Origin: an uncultured Clostridium sp.
Lineage (GTDB): Bacteria; Bacillota; Clostridia; Clostridiales; Clostridiaceae
Length of the DNA: 41,556 nucleotides
Reading direction: 5' to 3'
Assembly: GCF_947072515.1 (NCBI RefSeq)
Contig: NZ_CAMTIG010000030.1
Location: forward strand, 1 to 41,556
Shown: piece after piece, positions 25,108-35,486 of the stretch
Layout: each line of letters opens with the position of its first letter
How positions within the stretch are numbered: position 1 is the stretch's first letter
Position numbers and translations under genes: made by a program
Notes under the pieces: model-generated
The model's input: only the letters and a program-made list of their open reading frames with translations
Database searches by the model: none
Told to the model about the DNA's origin: nothing

Positions 25108-26997
25108 TTAGTTATTTTCTTTATTTTTTCCGTATCCTATTTCTAAGTATATTAATAAAACTGATATATCCGCTGGTGATACTCCTGATATTCTTGACGC
25201 TTGCCCTATACTAACTGGTCTTACATTGGTTAGTTTTTGCATAGCTTCTGTTCTTAATCCCTTTACGTCATAGTAATCAATATCTTTAGGTAATATTTTC
25301 TTTTCAAACTTCTTAAATTGAGCTACTTGCTCTAATTGACTTTGAATATATCCTTCATATTTAGCTATTATATTTATTTGCTCTCCAACACTATAATCAT
25401 AGTCTGGTCTTTCTAAATCTAATGGTGCTAAAGAGAAATAATCAAGTTCTGATCTCTTTATAAGCTCATAAAGTCTACTTGGCTTTTTAAGTGCTGCTGA
25501 CTCTAAGCTTTCTAAGAACTCATTATTTTCAGTTTTATTAGTTATTTGAAGATTTTTTAATCTCTCTAATTCATTTTCAATATTAGCTTTTCTAGCAAGG
25601 AATCTATTATATCTTTCCTCATTTACTAATCCAGCGTTATGTCCGATTTCAGTTAATCTAAAATCAGCATTATCTTGTCTTAATAATAATCTATATTCAG
25701 CTCTTGAAGTCATCATTCTATATGGTTCATTAGTTCCCTTAGTAACTAAATCATCTATAAGCACTCCAATATAAGCATCAGAACGAGTTAAGATAAGCGG
25801 ATCTTCACCTTTTATCTTTAATGCTGCATTTATACCTGCTACAAGCCCTTGTGATGCTGCCTCTTCATATCCTGAACTTCCATTTAACTGTCCTGCTCCA
25901 TAAAGTCCTTCTATATTTTTAAACTCAAGAGTTGGCTTTAATTGAAGTGGATTTATTGAATCATATTCTATAGCATAAGCTGCTCTCATCATTTCAGCAT
26001 TTTCTAATCCATCTAAAGTTCTTATAACTTTTAATTGAACATCTTCTGGTAATGATGATGATAATCCTCCAATATATAATTCTTGAGTATCTGTTCCTTC
26101 TGGTTCAACAAAGATTTGATGTCTACCCTTATCTGGGAATCTCATAACTTTATCTTCTATTGATGGACAATATCTTGGTCCTACACCTTTAATTGTTCCA
26201 TTGTATATAGGTGATCTTCCTATATTTTCATTTATTATTTTATGAGTATTTTCATTTGTATAAGTTAAATAGCAAGATATTTGTTCTTTATCTACATTAT
26301 CATGCATAAATGAAAATGGAACTATTCTATCATCACCTGGTTGTTCTATCATTTTAGAAAAATCTACAGATCTCTTATGAATTCTTGCAGGAGTTCCTGT
26401 TTTAAATCTTCTAAGCTCTATATTTAAATCTAATAATGTTTGAGATAAATCTTTAGCTTCTGATAATCCATTTGGACCTCCAGCATAGCTCACATCACCG
26501 ATTATTATCTTAGCCTTTAAATATGTTCCAGTACATAATATAACAGCCTTACAATCGAAAATAGCACCGTTCTTAGATACAGCACCTTTAATTTTTCCAT
26601 CTTCAATTACTAAATCTACTATTTCTACTTGTCTTATATATAAATTATCTTCATTCTCTAAAACTCTCTTCATTCTTTTTTGATATTCAAGTTTATCAGC
26701 TTGTGCTCTTAAAGAATGGACAGCTGGTCCTTTAGATGTATTTAGCATTCTTGATTGAATAAATGTGTTATCTATATTAACTCCCATTTCTCCACCTAAT
26801 GCATCAATTTCTCTAACTAAATGCCCCTTAGCTGTTCCTCCAATATTAGGATTACAAGGCATCATTCCTATTGATTCTAAATTAATTGTACAAATTAATG
26901 TTTTTAAACCCATTCTAGCTGAAGCAAGTGCCGCTTCACATCCAGCATGACCTCCACCAATAACTACAACATCGTATTCTCCACCGTTGTATCTCAT
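25108..26997 (-). CDS. mnmG: tRNA uridine-5-carboxymethylaminomethyl modification enzyme MnmG (GidA)
   Basis: 629 residues. FAD site [21 protein letters not shown]; conserved [56 protein letters not shown]. With MnmE it installs the cmnm5 group at U34 of certain tRNAs. The start is the ATG at 26997 behind AGGAGGAAACAA; a longer frame from 27018 overlaps the end of mnmE and lacks a ribosome site. Confidence 0.98.
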   Translation of the reverse strand: MRYNGGEYDVVVIGGGHAGCEAALASARMGLKTLICTINLESIGMMPCNPNIGGTAKGHLVREIDALGGEMGVNIDNTFIQSRMLNTSKGPAVHSLRAQADKLEYQKRMKRVLENEDNLYIRQVEIVDLVIEDGKIKGAVSKNGAIFDCKAVILCTGTYLKAKIIIGDVSYAGGPNGLSEAKDLSQTLLDLNIELRRFKTGTPARIHKRSVDFSKMIEQPGDDRIVPFSFMHDNVDKEQISCYLTYTNENTHKIINENIGRSPIYNGTIKGVGPRYCPSIEDKVMRFPDKGRHQIFVEPEGTDTQELYIGGLSSSLPEDVQLKVIRTLDGLENAEMMRAAYAIEYDSINPLQLKPTLEFKNIEGLYGAGQLNGSSGYEEAASQGLVAGINAALKIKGEDPLILTRSDAYIGVLIDDLVTKGTNEPYRMMTSRAEYRLLLRQDNADFRLTEIGHNAGLVNEERYNRFLARKANIENELERLKNLQITNKTENNEFLESLESAALKKPSRLYELIKRSELDYFSLAPLDLERPDYDYSVGEQINIIAKYEGYIQSQLEQVAQFKKFEKKILPKDIDYYDVKGLRTEAMQKLTNVRPVSIGQASRISGVSPADISVLLIYLEIGYGKNKENN

Positions 26998-27007
26998 TTG
27001 TTTCCTC

Positions 27008-28384
27008 CTACTTTCCACAACAGAATTCGCTAAATATTTTATTTACTAAATCCTCTTCAAGTTCATCACCAGTTATTTCTCCAAGTGATTTCATTCCTGA
27101 AGTTACATAGATTGATATTAAATCTAGGAATTCATTCTTTTCTAATCTATCTTTTGCAATTTCACAATTTTCTAATGCTCTTATAAGCGCTTGTTTATGT
27201 CTATTATTAGAAATAATTAAACTTTCATTATCAACTTTACCACTAAAGAACATATCCTTAATTTTAGCTTTTAAATCTTCTATTCCAAAGCCTGTTTTTG
27301 CAGATATTTCTATAACATTATTAAAGCCTTCTAAGTCGCTTCTATCTAATTTTCCATCTAAATCCACTTTATTAAGTAAAACAATAGTATTTTTATCCTT
27401 AACAGCCTCTATTATTTCTTTATCTTCTATATCTAAACCTCTTGATGTGTCTAACATTAGAACTACTAAATCAGCCTCTTCTAATTTCTCTTTAGAACGC
27501 TCAACTCCAATTTTTTCAACTACATCTTCAGTTTCTCTAATTCCTGCAGTATCAGTTATTTTAACAGGTATACCATCAAGATTTATAAACTCTTCAATTA
27601 CATCTCTAGTTGTTCCTGGTATATCCGTTACTATAGCTCTTTGCTCTTCAAGTAATGCATTCATAAGAGATGATTTTCCAACATTTGGTTTACCTATTAT
27701 AGTCATTTTTAAACCTTCTCTTATAAGTTTTCCTTCATTTGCACCTTTTAAAAGCTTCTCCATATCTGTAATTGCACTATCTAATCCCTCTCCAACTCTT
27801 ACAGGAATAGTTTCATCTGGTTCCTCATCATCCTCTGTAAAGTCAACAGCATATTCAATTAATGCTAAAACATTTAAAAGATATTGTCTTAATTTATTTA
27901 TTTTCTGGGAAAGTTTCCCTGTACTTTGCATCATGGCTGATTTCATAGCTAAATCTGTCTTAGCTCTTATGATATCAATAACCGCTTCTGCTTGACTTAA
28001 ATCAATTCTTCCATTTAAAAATGCTCTTTTAGTAAATTCACCTGGCTCTGCAAGTCTTGCTCCAGCTCTTATTACCTCTTCTAAAACTCTATTAGTAGAA
28101 ATAACTCCACCATGACAATTTATTTCTATGACATCTTCAGCTGTAAAGCTTCTAGGGCCTTTCATAAAACTTATAATAACTTCATCTATTATTTCTCCAG
28201 TTTTATCAACTATGTTTCCGTACTTCATAGTGTATGTTTTCATATTTTTTATATCAAAATCATTCTTTGCTTTAAAAATATTTCCTACAATCTCTAACGC
28301 CTTAGCACCTGAAACTCTTATAATAGCAATTCCACCTTCACCTTGGGCTGTTGCTATACCACAAATAGTATCAAACTCTTTCAT
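27008..28384 (-). CDS. mnmE: tRNA modification GTPase MnmE (TrmE)
   Basis: 458 residues. N-domain [22 protein letters not shown] with the folate-binding region; G domain with [21 protein letters not shown] and NKVD; C-terminal FCCGK, a form of the CxGK motif that activates the modification. The partner of MnmG. AAGGAGG precedes the ATG. It is the start of the mnmE-mnmG-rsmG run. Confidence 0.98.
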   Translation of the reverse strand: MKEFDTICGIATAQGEGGIAIIRVSGAKALEIVGNIFKAKNDFDIKNMKTYTMKYGNIVDKTGEIIDEVIISFMKGPRSFTAEDVIEINCHGGVISTNRVLEEVIRAGARLAEPGEFTKRAFLNGRIDLSQAEAVIDIIRAKTDLAMKSAMMQSTGKLSQKINKLRQYLLNVLALIEYAVDFTEDDEEPDETIPVRVGEGLDSAITDMEKLLKGANEGKLIREGLKMTIIGKPNVGKSSLMNALLEEQRAIVTDIPGTTRDVIEEFINLDGIPVKITDTAGIRETEDVVEKIGVERSKEKLEEADLVVLMLDTSRGLDIEDKEIIEAVKDKNTIVLLNKVDLDGKLDRSDLEGFNNVIEISAKTGFGIEDLKAKIKDMFFSGKVDNESLIISNNRHKQALIRALENCEIAKDRLEKNEFLDLISIYVTSGMKSLGEITGDELEEDLVNKIFSEFCCGK

Positions 28385-28529
28385 TTATTAACCTCCTTAA
28401 GTGCTAATCTTTCTATATTTTAATTATGTATTATTCTTTTGATTTATAAACATTCGAATCCCACAAACTAATATCAATTTTACAGAAATATAATGAATAA
28501 GTCAAAGCTATAAATCACTCTATTTCAAA

Positions 28530-28557
28530 AAAAAGAAAGCCTTTAAAAAGGCTTTCT
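28530..28557 (-). terminator. Terminator of the rpmH-to-jag operon
   Basis: AGAAAGCCTT and AAGGCTTTCT (28534-28543 and 28548-28557) pair, with eight Ts following on the minus strand. It lies just after the jag stop. Confidence 0.9.
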
Positions 28558-28563
28558 TCTCTT

Positions 28564-29187
28564 CTATTTCTCTAATGCAACTACAATCTTTCTATATGGG
28601 TCTTCCCCCTCACTATAAGTTGAAATTCCTTTTTCATTTTGAAGTGCTGCATGTATTATTCTTCTCTCATAAGGATTCATAGGTTCAAGCTTAAATGGCC
28701 TACCAGTTCTCATAACCTTACGTGCTGTTTTTAAAGCAACTCTTTTCAGAGTCTCTTCTCTTTTAGCTCTGTAATTTTCTGTATCTAAAATAACTTTTTT
28801 ATAGTTTTCTTCAGGATTTTTATTTACAACTAAAGATATTAAATATTGTATCGAGTCTAACGTTTCACCTCTATATCCAATTATCATCCCCATCTCTTTA
28901 CCTGATAGGTTAATCTTTATTGCACTTTTTTCCTCAGTAATATCAATGTTTGCTTCAACACCCATTGAAGTTAAAAGATCTTGTGTAAACACTCTTGCTT
29001 CATGTATATAATCATATTTAACTGTTACTTTTATTTTAGCAGGTTTAGATCCTATTATACTTAAAAAGCCTCTAGATCCTTCTTCTAAAATATCAACTAT
29101 AACCTTTTCTTTAGATACATTAAGCTCATTCAATGCTTTTTCTAAAGCTTCATCTACTGTTTTACCTGTTGTTTCAATAAATTTCAT
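28564..29187 (-). CDS. jag: RNA-binding protein Jag/KhpB
   Basis: 207 residues: Jag N-domain (MKFIETTGKTVDEALEKAL to about 50), a type II KH domain with the GYRG loop (IIGYRGETLDSIQYL) and a C-terminal R3H domain ending ERRIIHAALQNEKGISTYSEG. Known as KhpB, it works with KhpA in RNA binding and cell elongation control in streptococci. It follows yidC in the usual order. The start ATG has only AGGG close by. Confidence 0.93.
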   Translation of the reverse strand: MKFIETTGKTVDEALEKALNELNVSKEKVIVDILEEGSRGFLSIIGSKPAKIKVTVKYDYIHEARVFTQDLLTSMGVEANIDITEEKSAIKINLSGKEMGMIIGYRGETLDSIQYLISLVVNKNPEENYKKVILDTENYRAKREETLKRVALKTARKVMRTGRPFKLEPMNPYERRIIHAALQNEKGISTYSEGEDPYRKIVVALEK

Positions 29188-29217
29188 CTGCCCTAGACAC
29201 CTACTCTCACTTAAGAA

Positions 29218-30012
29218 TTATTTTTTCTTTTTCTTCTTTTTAGAACCATTAGATTCTTCAAGACTTTCTAAAAGACCAAACTTATCCTTTGAGCCTTCCA
29301 TCTTCTCTTCCTTAGCTTCTTGTTCAGCTTTTTGCTTTTGCATTGGTTTAACATTTAAGAAGTACGTTTGAATTAATTGATATAATCCACTAGTTACCCA
29401 ATAAATAACAAGTAATGCTTGGAATTTTAATGAGATAACTCCCATCATTATAGACATCCCGATATTCATAGGCATCATATTCATACCACCAGCATCTCCA
29501 GCAGGATTAGATTTAGTCATCAAGTATGATGGAATAAACGTAAATACAGCTGATAAAACTGGTAAAATGTATAACGGATCATGTAATGCTAAGTTTGGAA
29601 TCCATAAAAAGCTTAACCCATTAATTTGTTGTAATAATGATGGTGCCATAAATGTATAATATAGTGCCATCAATATTGGAAGTGGAATTAACATTGGTAA
29701 ACAACCACCAGTCATACTGATATTGTTTTCCTTGTATATTTTCATAACTTCCATATTAGCTTTTTGAGGGTCCCCTTTATATTTCTCTTGAACCTTCTTT
29801 ATCATAGGTTGAAATTCTTGCATTTTTCTCGTTGATTTAACCGATTTAATACTAAATGGTAAAACCAATGTCTTAATTATGACTGTTAACAGTATAACTG
29901 CTAAAACATAACTTACTCCTGTGTTAGGTATGCCTATTGTAGTTATAAATCTATGTATTGCTTCAAATATAACTACAAAAATATTTATTATTGGCTGAAA
30001 CACTTTTTCCAT
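29218..30012 (-). CDS. yidC: Membrane protein insertase YidC/Oxa1
   Basis: 264 residues, five predicted membrane segments. KTLVLPFSIKSVKSTRKMQEFQPMIKKVQEKYKGDPQKANMEVMKIYKENN is the family cytoplasmic hairpin, and GGCLPMLIPLPILMALYYTF the conserved TM segment. There is no lipobox at the N-terminus, unlike SpoIIIJ of Bacillus. The C-terminus is a Lys-rich tail (KKKKKKK) that probably contacts the ribosome. GGGAGGA precedes the ATG. It lies 20 bases after yidD. Confidence 0.95.
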   Translation of the reverse strand: MEKVFQPIINIFVVIFEAIHRFITTIGIPNTGVSYVLAVILLTVIIKTLVLPFSIKSVKSTRKMQEFQPMIKKVQEKYKGDPQKANMEVMKIYKENNISMTGGCLPMLIPLPILMALYYTFMAPSLLQQINGLSFLWIPNLALHDPLYILPVLSAVFTFIPSYLMTKSNPAGDAGGMNMMPMNIGMSIMMGVISLKFQALLVIYWVTSGLYQLIQTYFLNVKPMQKQKAEQEAKEEKMEGSKDKFGLLESLEESNGSKKKKKKK

Positions 30013-30032
30013 TTAAAATTTTCCTCCCATAT

Positions 30033-30242
30033 TTATTTCACAGGATCATACCCGCCCTTACTGAAAGGATTACACCTCAATATTCTCCAAATTGCCATTA
30101 AACTTCCTCTAATAGCACCATATTTTTCTACGGCTTGAAGGGCATATTCGGAACATGTTGGTCTATACTTACAACAAGGTGTATACATAGGTGATATCCC
30201 CCGTCTATAAAACTTAATTAACATTATTACGATTTTCTTCAT
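30033..30242 (-). CDS. yidD: Membrane protein insertion efficiency factor YidD
   Basis: 69 residues. [31 protein letters not shown] and [13 protein letters not shown] match YidD, a small amphipathic membrane-associated helper of YidC. Its 5' end overlaps the 3' end of rnpA by 29 bases, so translation is likely coupled. AGGTC serves as a weak ribosome site inside rnpA. Confidence 0.95.
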   Translation of the reverse strand: MKKIVIMLIKFYRRGISPMYTPCCKYRPTCSEYALQAVEKYGAIRGSLMAIWRILRCNPFSKGGYDPVK

Positions 30243-30588
30243 TTAATAGACCTGCCTTCTTAAACAGATTCAGCATTGACTTTTCTACATCATGAAAATT
30301 TTTATCCTTAAGTTTTGTTCTCGCAACAAAAACAAAATCATAACCCTTTTTAAAATCTATTTCATTTAGTCTATAATTTTCAAGTATTAATCTCTTACTT
30401 CTGCTCCTAACGACACTATTACCGACTTTTTTACTTACCGAAATTCCAATTTTATTTAAAGATACGTTTTCCTTATCTTTATTTTTTCTATTTTTAAATA
30501 TATATAATACTAATAGATCATTAGCTAAAGATTTTCCTCTTCTATAAACGAGTCTGAATTCATTATTTTTTCTTATCTTGTATATCAT
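30214..30588 (-). CDS. rnpA: Ribonuclease P protein component
   Basis: 124 residues: [27 protein letters not shown], then [29 protein letters not shown]. The usual RNR motif before KR reads RSR here. The protein aids the RNase P RNA in 5' tRNA maturation. ATG at 30588 or the TTG just before it (30591) are both possible behind AGGAG, nine to twelve bases upstream; longer frames have no site. It lies between rpmH and yidD as in nearly all bacteria. Confidence 0.95.
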   Translation of the reverse strand: MIYKIRKNNEFRLVYRRGKSLANDLLVLYIFKNRKNKDKENVSLNKIGISVSKKVGNSVVRSRSKRLILENYRLNEIDFKKGYDFVFVARTKLKDKNFHDVEKSMLNLFKKAGLLNEENRNNVN

Positions 30589-30624
30589 CAATAATTCATA
30601 CTCCTTTTTCCTACTAAATTGTAG

Positions 30625-30648
30625 AAAAAAGGCCACTTAATTGCGGCC
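30625..30648 (-). terminator. Attenuator-like terminator between rpmH and rnpA
   Basis: On the minus strand GGCCGC and GTGGCC (30643-30648 and 30631-30636) pair around AATTAA, followed by six Ts. It lies right after the rpmH stop and before the rnpA ribosome site. Confidence 0.7.
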
Positions 30649-30649
30649 C

Positions 30650-30784
30650 TTATGCTGTTAATTTTTTTCTACCTTTTTGTCTTCTTGCTTTAAGAACGTT
30701 TCTTCCAGCTTTAGTTTTCATTCTTTTTCTGAAACCATGTTCTTTTTTTCTTTGTCTTTTTTTAGGTTGGTATGTCATGAACAT
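30650..30784 (-). CDS. rpmH: 50S ribosomal protein L34
   Basis: 44 residues, [18 protein letters not shown] onwards to GRKKLTA, a near-perfect clostridial L34. The ATG at 30784 has GGGGGTG before it. It is the first gene of the minus-strand operon leaving the origin, with a consensus promoter at 30851-30879. It is shorter than 60 codons, so easily missed. Confidence 0.97.
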   Translation of the reverse strand: MFMTYQPKKRQRKKEHGFRKRMKTKAGRNVLKARRQKGRKKLTA

Positions 30785-30850
30785 TTACACTACACCCCCT
30801 TCGATTTTTTTATTATAGAAAAATAATTATACTTTTCTTTTTACCTTACC

Positions 30851-30879
30851 ATTATATATACACGTATCTATTCTGTCAA
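30851..30879 (-). promoter_or_regulatory. Promoter of rpmH-rnpA
   Basis: Minus-strand TTGACA (30874-30879), 17 bases, TATAAT (30851-30856): a perfect consensus promoter. The closest DnaA box variant begins at 30893. Confidence 0.92.
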
Positions 30880-30892
30880 GAATAAGGATATA

Positions 30893-31195
30893 TGTTGATA
30901 AATAATAAATTTAGAGTTGTTTTTTGTGGATAACTTATTGAATCCCTCTATCTACTTATGTTATCATAATAAATATATTGTTGATAATTTGTTATTAGTT
31001 CTAAGTTATCCACAGCTGTGCATAATTCTGTTGATAACTTGTTGCTTATCTTATAAAATTAAAAAAAATCCATATGTTTTTATTGATTTAATCTAAATTT
31101 TACCTAGTTATTCCTTGTGTATATCTCATTTATCTAACCCTGTGGATAACTTTCTATAAAATTCAATATCAACATAATTATTAACATGTGGATAA
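30893..31195. other. oriC, upstream DnaA-box cluster
   Basis: Between rpmH and dnaA. Perfect boxes (TGTGGATAA or TTATCCACA) at 30925-30933, 31006-31014, 31141-31149 and 31187-31195; TGTGCATAA at 31017-31025; one-mismatch TGTTGATAA at 30893-30901, 30979-30987 and 31029-31037. Together with the dnaA-dnaN cluster it makes a bipartite origin of the Bacillus kind. Confidence 0.92.
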
Positions 31196-31229
31196 TTTTC
31201 TATACATAAATTTACTCAATATGTGCTAT

Positions 31230-31261
31230 GTTAATAACATTGTTTATATCCTGTTATTAAC
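31230..31261. repeat. Inverted repeat in the dnaA promoter/leader
   Basis: GTTAATAACA (31230-31239) and TGTTATTAAC (31252-31261) are perfect arms, with 12 bases between. It lies 61 bases upstream of the dnaA ATG and could be an operator or an mRNA hairpin. Confidence 0.6.
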
Positions 31262-31322
31262 TACATTTTTAATATGAAAAATAAAAAAAATTTTTTTAAG
31301 AAATCCGATTGGAGGATAGGAA

Positions 31323-32684
31323 ATGGATTCTGATTTAAAGCAATTATGGGAAAAAACATTAAATATTATAAAAGGTGAAATGTCTGAAGTAAGTTTCAAT
31401 ACATGGATAAAGAGTTGCGAGCCTATATCTATGTCTGACACAACAATAAAAATAAGTGTTCCTAACACTTTTACTCAAGACATACTAGAAAAAAGATATA
31501 AGGATTTAGTTGTAAATTCTATTAAAGCAAGCTGTGCTAAAACATATAAAATAGAATTTTTAGTAGCATCTGAAATAAATGCTATAGAAGAAACTAATTC
31601 AAATCCTAAAGTAAAAAAAGAAAAATCAGAAGAAAATCAAAATCCAGCTGATGATCTAACTACAAGCTTAAATCCTAAATATACATTTGATTCATTTGTA
31701 ATAGGTAATAGTAATAGATTTGCTCATGCTGCATCATTAGCTGTTGCAGAAGCTCCAGCTAAAGCTTATAATCCTCTATTTATATATGGAGGCGTAGGGC
31801 TTGGAAAGACCCATTTAATGCATGCAATTGGTCATTATATTTTACAAAACAACTCTAAATCAAAAGTTGTTTATGTATCATCTGAAAAATTTACTAATGA
31901 ACTAATTAATGCTATTAAAGATGATAAAAATGAAGAGTTTAGAAATAAATATAGAAATATAGATGTTCTTCTTATAGATGATATTCAATTTATTGCTGGT
32001 AAAGAACGAACTCAAGAAGAGTTCTTCCATACTTTTAATGCATTACATGATGCAAACAAACAAATAATTCTATCATCTGATAGACCACCAAAAGAAATTC
32101 CTACATTAGAAGATAGATTGCGTTCTCGATTTGAATGGGGATTGATTGCAGATATTCAAGTTCCTGATTTTGAAACACGTATGGCTATTTTAAAGAAAAA
32201 AGCTGATGTTGAAAATTTAAGTGTTGCAAATGAAGTTATGGTTTATATTGCAACTAAAATAAAATCTAATATAAGAGAGCTTGAAGGAGCACTTACTAGA
32301 ATAATTGCTTATTCATCTTTAACTAATAGAGCAATAACAGTAGATTTAGCTTCAGAAGCATTAAAAGATATAATTTCTAAAAAACAAGGCAAACATGTAA
32401 CTATAGAAATAATACAAGATATAGTTGCTAGCTATTTTAATTTAAGAATTGAAGATTTAAAATCTCAAAGAAGAACTAGAAATGTCTCATATCCAAGACA
32501 AATTGCTATGTATTTAAGTAGAAAACTAACAGATATGTCATTACCTAAAATAGGTGAAGAATTTGGTGGAAGAGATCACACCACTGTAATTCACGCGTAT
32601 GAGAAGATTTCTGATAATTTAAATAGAGACGAAAGTCTTCAACATACAATAGAAGAATTAAATAAAAAAATTACTCAAGGGTAG
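31323..32684 (+). CDS. dnaA: Chromosomal replication initiator DnaA
   Basis: 453 residues. Domain I ([27 protein letters not shown]), a linker, domain III with Walker [26 protein letters not shown] (Walker B) and SSDRPPKEI, and domain IV with [23 protein letters not shown], the DnaA box-binding signature. It melts the origin. GGAGG stands before the ATG. It is flanked on both sides by DnaA boxes, which also implies autoregulation. Confidence 0.99.
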   Translation: MDSDLKQLWEKTLNIIKGEMSEVSFNTWIKSCEPISMSDTTIKISVPNTFTQDILEKRYKDLVVNSIKASCAKTYKIEFLVASEINAIEETNSNPKVKKEKSEENQNPADDLTTSLNPKYTFDSFVIGNSNRFAHAASLAVAEAPAKAYNPLFIYGGVGLGKTHLMHAIGHYILQNNSKSKVVYVSSEKFTNELINAIKDDKNEEFRNKYRNIDVLLIDDIQFIAGKERTQEEFFHTFNALHDANKQIILSSDRPPKEIPTLEDRLRSRFEWGLIADIQVPDFETRMAILKKKADVENLSVANEVMVYIATKIKSNIRELEGALTRIIAYSSLTNRAITVDLASEALKDIISKKQGKHVTIEIIQDIVASYFNLRIEDLKSQRRTRNVSYPRQIAMYLSRKLTDMSLPKIGEEFGGRDHTTVIHAYEKISDNLNRDESLQHTIEELNKKITQG

Positions 32685-32685
32685 T

Positions 32686-32915
32686 TTATCAACATATGTA
32701 TATAATTGTTGCTTAATAACCTGTGGATAAACTTAATTAAATTTTTGCCTGTTGATAACTGTGGATAAAGTACATATTTAGTTACTTACTTATCCACAAT
32801 ATTTTTTTCTAAAATTTTTAGTGTTTTCAATGCTTTGAAGCACTTATCAACAAATCCACAGGCCCTACTACTATTATTACTAAAATATATATATACCTAC
32901 AATAAAAAAACAAAA
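32686..32915. other. oriC, dnaA-dnaN part with unwinding site
   Basis: DnaA boxes: perfect at 32722-32730, 32760-32768 and 32790-32798; one-mismatch at 32686-32694, 32750-32758 and 32844-32852. After the last box comes a weaker box AAATCCACA, a GC cluster (32859-32865, with GGCCC), then six trinucleotides CTA/TTA (32865-32882) matching the DnaA-trio element, and an AT-rich run (32882-32915). This is the same order as the basal unwinding system of Bacillus subtilis. Confidence 0.92.
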
Positions 32916-32947
32916 ATAACCTGTGAGTAAATAAGGAGGATTTTAAA

Positions 32948-34048
32948 ATGATCTTTACATGTGAAAAACAAAAACTATTAGAAGGAATTTCAATAGTTCA
33001 AAAAGCAATAACTGGTAAAACAACAATGCATATACTTGATGGTATTTACATTAATGCATTTGGATCTACACTTACTTTAATTGGTTCAGATATTGATGTA
33101 AGTATTGAAACTATAGTAGAAGCAGATGTTAAGAATCCAGGTAAAGTTGTAATTGATGCAAAAATCTTTGGAGAGATAATAAGAAAATTACCTAATTCAG
33201 AAATAAAAATAGAAACTTTAGAAAATGATACAATACAAATAACTTGTGAAAAATCAGTATTTAACTTAGGTTATATGAATGCTGATGAATTTCCTGAGTT
33301 ACCAAGTTTAAACGAAGATTTAAAAATTGATGTACCTCAAAATATTCTTAAGAACATGATAAAATCAACATCTTTTGCTATTGCTCAAGATGAAACAAGA
33401 CCAATTCTTCAAGGAGTTCTTTTTGAAGTTAAAGAAAAAACTTTAAATTTAATTGCACTTGATGGTTATAGACTTGCACTTAAAAAAGAATTTTTAGATA
33501 CAGATATTGAAGTAGAAGTTGTAATTCCAGGAAAAACATTAAACGAAGTATCTAAAATTTTAGAAGATACAGAATCAAATGTTCAAATTACATTTACTAA
33601 TAATCATATTTTATTTAACTTAGATAAAACAAAAATTATTTCTAGATTACTTGAAGGTAAATTTGTAAATTATAGATCACTTTTACCTCAAGAACATAAA
33701 ATTACTATCTCTGTTAAAAAACAAGATTTACAAAATGGAATTGAAAGAGCATCTTTAATGGCTAAGGATGGAAATAACAATTTAATAAAAATGGATATGG
33801 AAGAAGAGACTTTAGTTTTAAGTTCTAATTCTCAATTGGGAAAAGTTAGGGAAGAAGTCTCTATAAATTTGCAAGGTGATAAAATACAAATTGCATTTAA
33901 CTCAAGATATTTACTTGACGTTTTAAAGACTTTAGACGAAGAAGAAGTTATATTAGAAATGACTTCAAGTGTTACCCCTTGTATAATAAAAGGAAAAATG
34001 GCCGATAATTATAGATACTTAGTTCTACCAGTAAGGGTAGTAAGATAA
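32948..34048 (+). CDS. dnaN: DNA polymerase III subunit beta (sliding clamp)
   Basis: 366 residues in three clamp domains. Visible signatures are TFAIAQDETRPILQGVLFEV in domain 2 and the C-terminal YRYLVLPVRVVR. It keeps the polymerase on DNA and is a hub for repair proteins. AAGGAGG precedes the ATG. It lies second in the dnaA-dnaN-yaaA-recF order. Confidence 0.99.
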   Translation: MIFTCEKQKLLEGISIVQKAITGKTTMHILDGIYINAFGSTLTLIGSDIDVSIETIVEADVKNPGKVVIDAKIFGEIIRKLPNSEIKIETLENDTIQITCEKSVFNLGYMNADEFPELPSLNEDLKIDVPQNILKNMIKSTSFAIAQDETRPILQGVLFEVKEKTLNLIALDGYRLALKKEFLDTDIEVEVVIPGKTLNEVSKILEDTESNVQITFTNNHILFNLDKTKIISRLLEGKFVNYRSLLPQEHKITISVKKQDLQNGIERASLMAKDGNNNLIKMDMEEETLVLSSNSQLGKVREEVSINLQGDKIQIAFNSRYLLDVLKTLDEEEVILEMTSSVTPCIIKGKMADNYRYLVLPVRVVR

Positions 34049-34130
34049 AAAAAAGGAGGAAAGTGAATAAAAAATGCATAAATATGCATTAATAACTATA
34101 GAAATATAGTTATTTTATTCATGAATAAAT
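34049..34130 (+). promoter_or_regulatory. Structured leader of yaaA with a distant ribosome site
   Basis: The strong AAGGAGGA (34053-34060) is followed by GTG, opening a nine-codon frame (34063-34092), not yaaA. Between it and the yaaA ATG lie ATGCAT repeats, a hairpin AATAACTATA/TATAGTTATT capped by GAAA (34091-34114) and a palindrome ATTCATGAAT. yaaA itself has no nearby ribosome site. Confidence 0.6.
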
Positions 34131-34337
34131 ATGCAAGAAATAAGAATAAGTACTGAACATATAAAATTAGATGCATTTTTAAAATGGACTGGAGCTGCAT
34201 CTTCAGGATCAGAGGCAAAAATATACATTTTAGAAGAAATGGTTAAAGTGAACGGAGAAGTTTGCACTCAAAGAGGTAAAAAATTAAGAAGTGGTGATGT
34301 AATTGAGTTTGAAGAGGAAGTTTTTAAGATTCTCTAA
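34131..34337 (+). CDS. yaaA: S4-domain protein YaaA
   Basis: 68 residues, a single S4 RNA-binding domain: IKLDAFLKWTGAASSGSEAKIYILEEMVKVNGEVCTQRGKKLRSGD. It is conserved between dnaN and recF in Firmicutes; a role in ribosome assembly is suggested in Bacillus. The ATG at 34131 has no ribosome site in front and an in-frame stop lies just upstream, so the start is forced. See the leader entry. Confidence 0.92.
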   Translation: MQEIRISTEHIKLDAFLKWTGAASSGSEAKIYILEEMVKVNGEVCTQRGKKLRSGDVIEFEEEVFKIL

Positions 34338-34387
34338 ATAAAAGCTTTTAATTCACTCTTATGTTATAATTAAATGGGTGTTTATAA

Positions 34388-35473
34388 ATGTATGTAAAAA
34401 AGCTAAAATTAATTAATTATAGAAACTACGAAAATTTAGAAATAGATTTATGTCCAAATGTAAATGTGTTTATGGGCGACAATGCACAAGGTAAAACTAA
34501 TGTGTTAGAAGCTGTTTATTATAGCGCATTTGCTAAGTCACATAGGACATCTAGAGATAAGGAACTTATAAATTGGAATGAAGAAATTGCATTTATAAGT
34601 GTATCTATAGCGAGAGATAGATTAGATAAAAAAATAGATATAAATATTTTAAAAGATGGTAAAAAGGTTATTAAAGTTAATTCAGTAAAGATAACTAAAA
34701 TTGGAGAACTTTTTGGAACCTTTAATGTTGTAATGTTTTCACCAGAGGACCTTAAAATCATTAAGGACTCTCCTGGTGTTAGACGTAAATTTATGGATAT
34801 GGAACTTTGTCAGTTAGATCATAGGTATTATTATAATTTAGTTCAATACAATAAAGTAATGAATGAGAGAAACATAATCTTAAAAAATAGAAATGTAGAT
34901 ACTGACATGTTAGAAATCTATGATATGCAACTTTCTACTTTTGGAGCCTATATCATAGAAAAACGGCTTTGGTATCTTAAAGAGTTAAATAAACACTCAG
35001 TAGAGATACATAATGATATTACATCAGGTAAAGAAAAAATAGATTTTAGATATATATCTTCTCTAAAAAATTATGAAGATATTCAAGCTAATTTTTATAA
35101 GCTTTTAGAAAAGAATAGAAAAAGAGACGTAGAAAAAGGAATCACACTTTATGGACCTCATAGAGATGATTTTTCTGTATTTATAAATGATGTTGATACT
35201 AAAAGTTACGGCTCACAAGGACAACAAAGGACTGCTGTTTTAACAATGAAGTTTTCATCACTAAAAATAATAAAAGAGATAACTAATGAATATCCTGTGT
35301 TGTTATTAGATGATGTTTTATCGGAGTTAGATTTTAATAGAAAAAGATATGTATTAAGTTCTATTGGAGATATTCAAACTATAATAACTTGTACAGGGAT
35401 AGAGGATTTAGATGATTATTTAGATAATAATTCTAAATTGTTTAAAGTGAAAGATGGAATAATTTCAATATAG
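34388..35473 (+). CDS. recF: DNA replication and repair protein RecF
   Basis: 361 residues. Walker A GDNAQGKTN at residues 30-38, signature YGSQGQQRT, and Walker B LLLDDVLSELD define this SMC-like ATPase. It loads RecA at gaps with RecO and RecR. GGGTG lies before the ATG; a TATAAT sits upstream at 34365-34370 without a good -35. Confidence 0.98.
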   Translation: MYVKKLKLINYRNYENLEIDLCPNVNVFMGDNAQGKTNVLEAVYYSAFAKSHRTSRDKELINWNEEIAFISVSIARDRLDKKIDINILKDGKKVIKVNSVKITKIGELFGTFNVVMFSPEDLKIIKDSPGVRRKFMDMELCQLDHRYYYNLVQYNKVMNERNIILKNRNVDTDMLEIYDMQLSTFGAYIIEKRLWYLKELNKHSVEIHNDITSGKEKIDFRYISSLKNYEDIQANFYKLLEKNRKRDVEKGITLYGPHRDDFSVFINDVDTKSYGSQGQQRTAVLTMKFSSLKIIKEITNEYPVLLLDDVLSELDFNRKRYVLSSIGDIQTIITCTGIEDLDDYLDNNSKLFKVKDGIISI

Positions 35474-35486
35474 AGGAGGAGTCTTT

